Of a stretch of 5,020 bases of DNA, positions 1 through 5,020 are shown piece by piece. The stretch lies in contig JAEZRL010000068.1 in NCBI GenBank assembly GCA_023440945.1, positions 1 to 5,020 of the forward strand, in the 5' to 3' direction. The DNA comes from Bacteroidota bacterium (GTDB lineage Bacteria > Bacteroidota > Bacteroidia > Chitinophagales > Chitinophagaceae). Every line of letters starts with the position of its first letter. Position 1 is the first letter of the stretch. A program made the translations under genes and the position numbers. The notes under the pieces were generated by a model that saw only the letters and a program-made list of their open reading frames with translations, did not search any database and was not told where the DNA came from.

Positions 1-50
1 CCGGCCTCATATTGTTTAACTGCGCCATCCGGCAAGGTAATATTGATCAT
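1..50 (-). CDS. thrS: Threonyl-tRNA synthetase, N-terminal fragment (runs off left edge)
   Basis: Only the first 16 complete codons are visible, starting from an ATG whose complement is at 48-50. They read MINITLPDGAVKQYEA. This is the characteristic opening of the TGS domain of threonyl-tRNA synthetase, where an initial Met-Ile and a beta strand lead into the LPDG turn. ThrRS charges tRNA-Thr with threonine in the cytosol; the TGS domain precedes the editing and class II catalytic domains, none of which are visible. The ATG is well supported because it lies exactly where ThrRS proteins begin and there is no other minus-strand ATG between 51 and 369. No usable Shine-Dalgarno is present: an AGGA (63-66) sits 12 bases upstream, which is too far, and poor SD use is normal in Bacteroidota. 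Other TGS proteins (RelA/SpoT, Obg-like) carry TGS internally, so ThrRS is the best reading, although it rests on few residues. Confidence 0.85.
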   Translation of the reverse strand, partial: MINITLPDGAVKQYEA

Positions 51-83
51 ATATAAAGTCTGTCCTGTCTGTTATTAGGGATG

Positions 84-91
84 CAAAAGTA
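84..91 (-). promoter_or_regulatory. Bacteroidota-type -7 element for thrS
   Basis: Read on the minus strand this is TACTTTTG, an exact match to the Bacteroidota -7 consensus TAnnTTTG. Its last base is 33 bases before the thrS ATG, so transcription would start near base 78 and leave a leader of about 28 bases. That is too short for a T-box or peptide attenuator downstream of this promoter. No TTTG or TTG is found at the expected distance upstream for a -33 element; that stretch is A/T-rich instead (TTAAAAAAATTAT, minus strand, about 111-123). The short leader contains ACAGAC twice, separated by three bases (58-63 and 67-72). Whether this repeat matters is unknown. The call rests on the motif and its position only. 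Confidence 0.5.
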
Positions 92-246
92 GCAAATGAA
101 ACCGAGCAGGATAATTTTTTTAACAAACAAAGAAATGAAAATGAGAGGTATCACTAACTTATTAAAGCGATGAAAATCTTAGATGAAATTGGGTTTTCAA
201 AACGAGGATTTTTAAGCCTCAACAAAAGCAAACAGTAAGATTTTTT

Positions 247-299
247 GTTGACCGACTATAGTTCTACTATTATACTTTGGTTGTGTCACTCACTTCAAC
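247..299. repeat. Compact intergenic element with nested inverted repeats (possible dispersed repeat)
   Basis: The segment is bounded by a perfect 5-base inverted repeat, GTTGA (247-251) and TCAAC (295-299). Inside is a perfect hairpin, ATAGT-tct-ACTAT (258-270). A second hairpin can form at the right: GTTG (280-283) with CAAC (296-299), extended by TG (284-285) with CA (291-292) across a three-base bulge, with loop TCACT. The outer pairing and the right-hand hairpin use the same CAAC and so exclude each other. The arrangement looks more organised than the surrounding A/T-rich spacer and suggests a small dispersed repeat or a structured RNA segment. Only one copy is in this window, so repetition is inferred and not seen. 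The strand of action is unknown. Confidence 0.3.
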
Positions 300-369
300 G
301 TTTTGATCTTTGCTGTGCAATCAATCTTCTGCTTTCACCTTGTGTCTTGTGGTTCAAAAATTAAATCTA

Positions 370-3300
370 TCATTCCACCACCTCAACCCTCTTACCCGAA
401 ACACCACCGCTAATTGTATTATCATACATTGCTTCACAATACACACCCGGCCAAATAAATTTGCCCGGATAGGCCGCATTCAACTGCACATAATAAGTGA
501 GCGTTTGTTTGGGTTTGATATCAAAATAATAATAAACACGATCATCGCGAATGTCCATGTAATCACTTGGAGAAGATTTATAGGCACCCTCACTGTTGTA
601 CAATCTTGTGTTTAATATTTCCCATCCACCCGGAAATATTTGCGATAAAGCCATTTCATTATAAATACCCCTGTTGCCCGGATTTGTTACGGTTACTTTA
701 GCAACAAAATCAGTTCCCTGCTTTATGCTTGCAGGATCAATTGATTGCCCCGTCATAGAAATATAAGAAACATTCACACGCAATATAGCAGGATCATTTT
801 TTACCTGCATCGTTTCATTGCTCAGAGGCTTGCCCTGGTTAATAAGTTTCACATATAAAACATTATTGCCGTTGTTCTTCAACTGCACATTCGCTTTTCC
901 ATTCTGCCATACAATATTTGTTTGCGAAACAGTGCTGTTCGTGCTGATGTTTGTCTTATTGTTATTAATACTTGCCAAGGCATTTATCTTCTGCTCATTA
1001 TTTGTATTACCCGAATATTTTGCAATCGCAATTAATGCATAAGCCGTTGTTTGGGTGCTGTACCATCTGTCCTGCGAAAGTTTTGCCGCAACGGTTCTTA
1101 CCAATTGTCCAGCCTCTGCTTTGCGATTCATGATTGTCAACGTTTCCAGCACCATTGCCTGATCACGAAGTTCACTGCCAAAAGTAAAGCCGGGATAAGA
1201 ACGTTCGGGAAAAGAAACTGGCAGGTTAGAAATAAGTTGCAATGCAACCTGCGATTGACCGATCAACTGGTAAGCAGCCGCCAATCTCCATTTTGCTTCA
1301 GGTGTTAAGAATTTAAATTCTTTTAAAAGATTCATGGCGCCTAACTCCGGTGTTTTTGCCAATGCCAATAGATACAAGCGATAAGCCTGTGAAAGATCGC
1401 TTCCATACGACGGCGCCGTGATCACATTCCAAGCCTGTGCTTTGCTTCGCTCATAGGTTTTCCATTGTTGCAAAACAGATTGAGGAACAATATAACCCCT
1501 TGCCGTTGCTTCCAGTAAAAAATGACCTGCATAACTGCTGCTCCATTCATCGGTTGTTGCATCATTTGGCCAGTAACTGAAACCGCCTTCTCTTGTCTGA
1601 AAATTCTGAATTTTCTGAATAGCTGTTTTGATGTTTTTATCAATCGTTGCCTTTTGCTTGTCATTTAAATCTGTCAATTGATTCAATACCAACTGCGGAA
1701 AAACGGATGAAACAGTTTGTTCAATACAACCATGCGGATACTGAATTAGGAAAGTTAACCGTTGCTCTAAGTTCATGGAAGGAATTGCGGAAACTTCCAC
1801 AACTGCTTTGCTTGCAGATGCATCACCGATCATTGCAACAGAACCACTCCATGATTGGCCCGGTTGCAATGTCGTTTCGGTCGTTTGAGTTGTATAAGGA
1901 TTCGGGTTGCGGATGTCTATTTCTGTTTCTGATGATGCTTTCTCATTTCCACTTGTCGCAGCAATATTTATTTTACCGATACCCTTGTTCTCTTTCACTT
2001 TCGCGGTGAAATAAACCGTTTGTTCTCCCGGTTGTGTAAAGGTTATATTCTGCGAGCCGGTAGCTTGAATAAAAGGATTCGATTGCAGTGTAAGCTTAAC
2101 ATTCTGCAGGTTATTCTGTGTAGCAAAAACAGTAACCGGAATTTTTATTTCTTCGGTCGGCGCTAATACTCTTGGTAAGGTTGTAAGCAGCATCAAAGGT
2201 TTTTTTACCGCAACCGGTTTTTCTGCCATGCCATAAGCGTTATCTCCGGCTGCAACAACCATCGCTCTTATGCTTCCCAGGTAAGCAGGCAAAGTAAAAT
2301 GGTGCGTTTTACTGCTCCCGTTGGTAGTAAATGGTCCCAAAAACTGAACAACCGGTTTGAAACGATTTGCTCTTCTTGTTTTGGATGCAAGTTCTGCTTC
2401 GGCATCCCCGCCAATCGTTAATATTCTCTCCAGTTCACCGCCCCATGCACCAATAACATAATCGTACAGATCCCAGCTTTTCACACCCAAACCTTCTTTG
2501 GCAAAAAAGCTGGTGTGCGGATCAGGTGTTTTAAAATGCGTAAGATCAAGCAAGCCTTCATCCACTAAAGCAATTACATACGTCATGCTTTTGCCGTTTG
2601 CTTCTGAAACTGTGATGGAATTATTTACTTCAGGACGGATAATATCAGCCATTTTTATCACGGGATTCAACACGGTATTTTTATCTTCCACAAACACCGG
2701 GATAACGCCATACATTCTTATTGGAAGATCGTTTATTGTTTGCGCATGTGGTTGTATCAAACTCACATTTACATAAATATTCGGCGACATTTCTTTCGTT
2801 GCTTTGAAAGAAAATTTTGTTTGTCCCTGCGCTGAATTCACCCAAAACGTTTGTAAAACTTTGCTTCCGGATTCAATGCTTATCAAAGCCCTGCCACCTT
2901 TGGAAGAAGGAATGGTTAACTGTATATTATCGCCTACGTTATACTTCTCTTTATCCGAAGTGAAAGATAACATGGCTGCCGCAGAAGGATCGTTGTTATC
3001 ACTCCTGCTTTGCCAACTGTAATCATCCACATAAAACACGGAACCCGTGGTATGACCACTTCTTTTGTCTTTTATTAAGATGAGATATCTTCCCCAGTCT
3101 GCATCATCAATATGAACGTTATAATATCCTTTGCCATTGGTTATGCTGATAGTATCTTTTTTTACCAGTTTATTGTATTCATCCTGTGTGAAGTTGCTTA
3201 ATTCATCACCTGTGTTATCCCACCACCAGCGCCATTGAATTTTATATAACTGGATTTCGAGTGATGATGTTCCCTTAACCGGATTTCCTTTTGTATCCAC

Positions 3301-5020
3301 ATCTGCAATATCGAAGCGATGTGTTTTACCAGCTTCAAGAAAGCCCCAGGTTTTATCTCCTTCAGGTGCATGCACGCCAACATAAGACGAATAAGGATTG
3401 TAAGGCATGGAAATATTATCTACGCTAAAATTGCCACCCGGTTCAAAAACTTTCACCATTAAATTAGCAAGCAGTTGTCCCGGCGCATCTTCGTTAATAT
3501 TAAAAGATGGATTGATGCTCGCCGTTCCTTCCGCACTTAGCGTTCCATCAAAAATTGTTTTGGATTGTGGTGTGAAAGAAGCAGTCGGATCATCAAACAC
3601 ATAATCTTTAAAACCGGGGAAAGAAGTCTTTCTTTTATATAACTGTGCATCTACTCTTGCTTTTAAATTCTGCGCCGTTGCACCGAACAACCATTTTGCA
3701 GCTAACGTTCCGCTTACATCTGCATTCTTACCCAATGTTTCTGAGGGAAAACTAAGATCGATCTTTAAACGGTTGGGCATAACCGTTTCTATCTTCAGTT
3801 TCTTTTCAAAAGAAGCGCCGCCGACCTTCACCCTGCACAACCAGTTGCCTGTTGGCGCATCGGCATCTGTTACCGTTCTGAATACGTTAAAACCGTTGTC
3901 GGCATTTGTTTGTACAAGTCTTTTATACAGTTGTCCGCGTGGAGATATCAGTTCCATTTCTATCGGGTGATCCTGTGGTAATTTGTTTTCTTCATCATTG
4001 ATTATACAACTCAGGAACAAACTGTCACCGGGCCGCCATACACCTCTTTCACCAAAAATGAAAGCTTTGATACCGTTCTTCACTTCCTCTCCATCCACAT
4101 CAAAACGGCTTAAAGGCAAACTGCTTCCATCATCCAGTTTCAAATAACTTTTCTGTTTGTCTTTCTCTGCAACCAATAAAAAGGGTTTTCTTTTCAACTC
4201 AACTGTTGCAGTGCCCTGATCAGAACTAATGGTTGAAACAATTTCCTGTAACTGGTAATCAAGCACACGCAAACTCACGTCGCTAATTGGCTGCGTACTA
4301 AGCAGATCATTTACGGCGATAAACAAATTATTGTTTACGCCACGTTTCGCGGTAAGACCGATATTGGTTGATAAAATATTTCTTCCGGCAAACCTCTCCC
4401 TGTTATAATAAGAGCGTGAACACGGGTTATTTCTTTGCTGCCAGTTGTAACCGTAATGATAATAATTGTCGTAACGATTCCAGAAACCGTTATCGCCATC
4501 TATATCATCGTTGCTGCTTTCATAATAATAATCTTCATCATCCTTATCTCCTTTTGCTAAAGAATCACAGGTATAAACAGAATATTCCGGTCTGAAACCG
4601 ATAAACACCCTGTATAATGCGCCGGGTTCTGTTTTGATGTATTTGTCAATATCAAGCGAAAAACGGTTCTTCTTATGCAGGTCAAGGTTTTTATCATCAT
4701 CCAGATGCAAAGTTGCCTGTACCAAAGGTTTTGCAACTCTTCTCAAGTCCTGCTCGCCGTTAAGATCATTCACCTGTAAAAACTGCGCAACATTTGTTTC
4801 ATAAACTTTTATCACGGAAACATCAACCGCTTTCAAATTAACCGCGGTAAAAGGCAATATTAACTTTCCACTGCTGTTCGGTAGTATCACACCGCGTCCC
4901 TGGATTTTTACGGAAGGCAAGCGGTTCTCAAAAAAGATGTTCGATGAAAACTTTTTATCCAGTTTATTATTCCATGCATTATCAATTCCTTCATTGATGG
5001 TAACGGTATAACTTCCATCC
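370..5020 (-). CDS. Bacterial alpha-2-macroglobulin (YfhM/ECAM-like), thioester type, 5' end outside window
   Basis: Bacterial macroglobulins are exported, envelope-anchored protease traps: cleavage of a bait region exposes a thioester that captures the protease. The frame is open through the right edge. It shows 1,549 residues and a TGA stop (370-372); numbering here starts at the first whole codon, 5017-5019. The order matches the family. Beta-rich macroglobulin domains come first. An MG2-like domain with GERGVWRPGD is at about 323-332, followed by a bMG6-like stretch (about 415-530) and a tryptophan-rich RWWW near 597. The bait-region domain lies at about 700-760 and the A2M domain at about 815-970, with the conserved GG-R-GGD segment near 860-871. 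The helical thioester domain carries YPHGCIEQ, with Cys1098 and Gln1101 (codons 1717-1728). A C-terminal bMG10-like domain starts near 1408. Cys1098 is 451 residues from the end, close to the E. coli protein (about 466). The signal peptide or lipobox would be in the missing N-terminus. A Tyr/Asn/Asp-rich insert sits at about 154-206. No frameshift or internal stop is seen. Family certain; the actual protease targets are unknown. Confidence 0.96.
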   Translation of the reverse strand, partial: DGSYTVTINEGIDNAWNNKLDKKFSSNIFFENRLPSVKIQGRGVILPNSSGKLILPFTAVNLKAVDVSVIKVYETNVAQFLQVNDLNGEQDLRRVAKPLVQATLHLDDDKNLDLHKKNRFSLDIDKYIKTEPGALYRVFIGFRPEYSVYTCDSLAKGDKDDEDYYYESSNDDIDGDNGFWNRYDNYYHYGYNWQQRNNPCSRSYYNRERFAGRNILSTNIGLTAKRGVNNNLFIAVNDLLSTQPISDVSLRVLDYQLQEIVSTISSDQGTATVELKRKPFLLVAEKDKQKSYLKLDDGSSLPLSRFDVDGEEVKNGIKAFIFGERGVWRPGDSLFLSCIINDEENKLPQDHPIEMELISPRGQLYKRLVQTNADNGFNVFRTVTDADAPTGNWLCRVKVGGASFEKKLKIETVMPNRLKIDLSFPSETLGKNADVSGTLAAKWLFGATAQNLKARVDAQLYKRKTSFPGFKDYVFDDPTASFTPQSKTIFDGTLSAEGTASINPSFNINEDAPGQLLANLMVKVFEPGGNFSVDNISMPYNPYSSYVGVHAPEGDKTWGFLEAGKTHRFDIADVDTKGNPVKGTSSLEIQLYKIQWRWWWDNTGDELSNFTQDEYNKLVKKDTISITNGKGYYNVHIDDADWGRYLILIKDKRSGHTTGSVFYVDDYSWQSRSDNNDPSAAAMLSFTSDKEKYNVGDNIQLTIPSSKGGRALISIESGSKVLQTFWVNSAQGQTKFSFKATKEMSPNIYVNVSLIQPHAQTINDLPIRMYGVIPVFVEDKNTVLNPVIKMADIIRPEVNNSITVSEANGKSMTYVIALVDEGLLDLTHFKTPDPHTSFFAKEGLGVKSWDLYDYVIGAWGGELERILTIGGDAEAELASKTRRANRFKPVVQFLGPFTTNGSSKTHHFTLPAYLGSIRAMVVAAGDNAYGMAEKPVAVKKPLMLLTTLPRVLAPTEEIKIPVTVFATQNNLQNVKLTLQSNPFIQATGSQNITFTQPGEQTVYFTAKVKENKGIGKINIAATSGNEKASSETEIDIRNPNPYTTQTTETTLQPGQSWSGSVAMIGDASASKAVVEVSAIPSMNLEQRLTFLIQYPHGCIEQTVSSVFPQLVLNQLTDLNDKQKATIDKNIKTAIQKIQNFQTREGGFSYWPNDATTDEWSSSYAGHFLLEATARGYIVPQSVLQQWKTYERSKAQAWNVITAPSYGSDLSQAYRLYLLALAKTPELGAMNLLKEFKFLTPEAKWRLAAAYQLIGQSQVALQLISNLPVSFPERSYPGFTFGSELRDQAMVLETLTIMNRKAEAGQLVRTVAAKLSQDRWYSTQTTAYALIAIAKYSGNTNNEQKINALASINNNKTNISTNSTVSQTNIVWQNGKANVQLKNNGNNVLYVKLINQGKPLSNETMQVKNDPAILRVNVSYISMTGQSIDPASIKQGTDFVAKVTVTNPGNRGIYNEMALSQIFPGGWEILNTRLYNSEGAYKSSPSDYMDIRDDRVYYYFDIKPKQTLTYYVQLNAAYPGKFIWPGVYCEAMYDNTISGGVSGKRVEVVE

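Larger units (their letters stand above)
51..369. other. Intergenic region between the macroglobulin gene and thrS, no gene seen
   Basis: This 319-base A/T-rich gap has no minus-strand ATG at all, and on the plus strand only very short ATG frames (the longest I followed is 25 codons). I see no tRNA or rRNA. It contains the thrS -7 element (84-91) and a compact element with inverted repeats (247-299), both listed separately. No strong intrinsic terminator follows the macroglobulin stop. The best candidate is a four-base-pair stem, GAGG/CCTC (204-207 with 217-220), followed on the minus strand by only four T residues. An 11-base palindrome GTTTTcAAAAC (193-203) lies directly beside it. The gap and the separate promoter argue against co-transcription as a dedicated operon, although read-through cannot be excluded. 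Confidence 0.7.

Noticed and set aside
193..220. Possible terminator for the macroglobulin gene: GAGG/CCTC stem (204-207 with 217-220) next to the palindrome GTTTTcAAAAC (193-203).
   Set aside because: The stem has only four pairs with a nine-base A/T-rich loop, and only four T residues follow on the minus strand. This is too weak to call an intrinsic terminator.
96..238. Two tiny plus-strand frames sharing an ATGA overlap: 96-173 (25 residues, Lys/Arg-rich) and 170-238 (22 residues).
   Set aside because: The overlap mimics translational coupling, but both are very short, lie in A/T-rich spacer, have no recognisable promoter or ribosome binding site and resemble no family I know. Chance is the simplest explanation.
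271..279. Possible plus-strand promoter word TATACTTTG.
   Set aside because: The spacing between TA and TTTG does not fit TAnnTTTG, and no credible plus-strand gene follows it.
310..615. Plus-strand open frame of 101 codons overlapping the 3' end of the macroglobulin gene.
   Set aside because: Most of it is antisense to the well-supported macroglobulin C-terminal domain, its product has no recognisable domain, and no promoter precedes it. The other plus-strand frames across 818-4595 are rejected for the same reason.
1597..1620. Three CTGAA words at nine-base spacing containing a perfect inverted repeat GAAAATTC-t-GAATTTTC (1599-1615).
   Set aside because: It lies inside the thioester-domain coding sequence and encodes IQKIQNFQ. 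The repetition follows from repeated Gln codons and A/T-rich neighbours, so no regulatory role is needed.

Overview
The window looks like chromosomal DNA from a member of the Bacteroidota, most likely near Chitinophagaceae. The evidence is moderate-to-low GC, no convincing Shine-Dalgarno sequence before the one visible start codon, a TAnnTTTG-type -7 promoter element, and a large macroglobulin protein whose sequence style resembles Bacteroidota homologues. The family-level placement is inference from sequence style, not a database match.

Layout: everything recognisable lies on the minus strand. From the right edge down to base 370 runs one very large reading frame of 1,549 visible codons plus a TGA stop. 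It encodes a bacterial alpha-2-macroglobulin (YfhM/ECAM-like, thioester-containing type). Its 5' end, including the signal peptide and first domains, lies beyond the right edge. A 319-base gap (51-369) with no convincing gene follows. It holds a compact, potentially structured element (247-299) and a promoter -7 element (84-91). At the left edge (1-50) are the first 16 complete codons of a second minus-strand gene, whose protein begins like the TGS domain of threonyl-tRNA synthetase (thrS).

Functionally the two genes appear unrelated. The macroglobulin is expected to be an exported, cell-envelope protease trap. ThrS would be a cytosolic housekeeping enzyme transcribed from its own promoter. 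Their shared orientation does not imply an operon, given the gap and the separate promoter element. A penicillin-binding protein 1C gene, the usual partner of this macroglobulin in proteobacteria, is not directly downstream here; the upstream side is outside the window.

I found no convincing novel multi-gene system. The points worth a second look are the intergenic structured element, the Tyr/Asn/Asp-rich cysteine-flanked insert in the macroglobulin, and the fact that the macroglobulin start lies outside the window.
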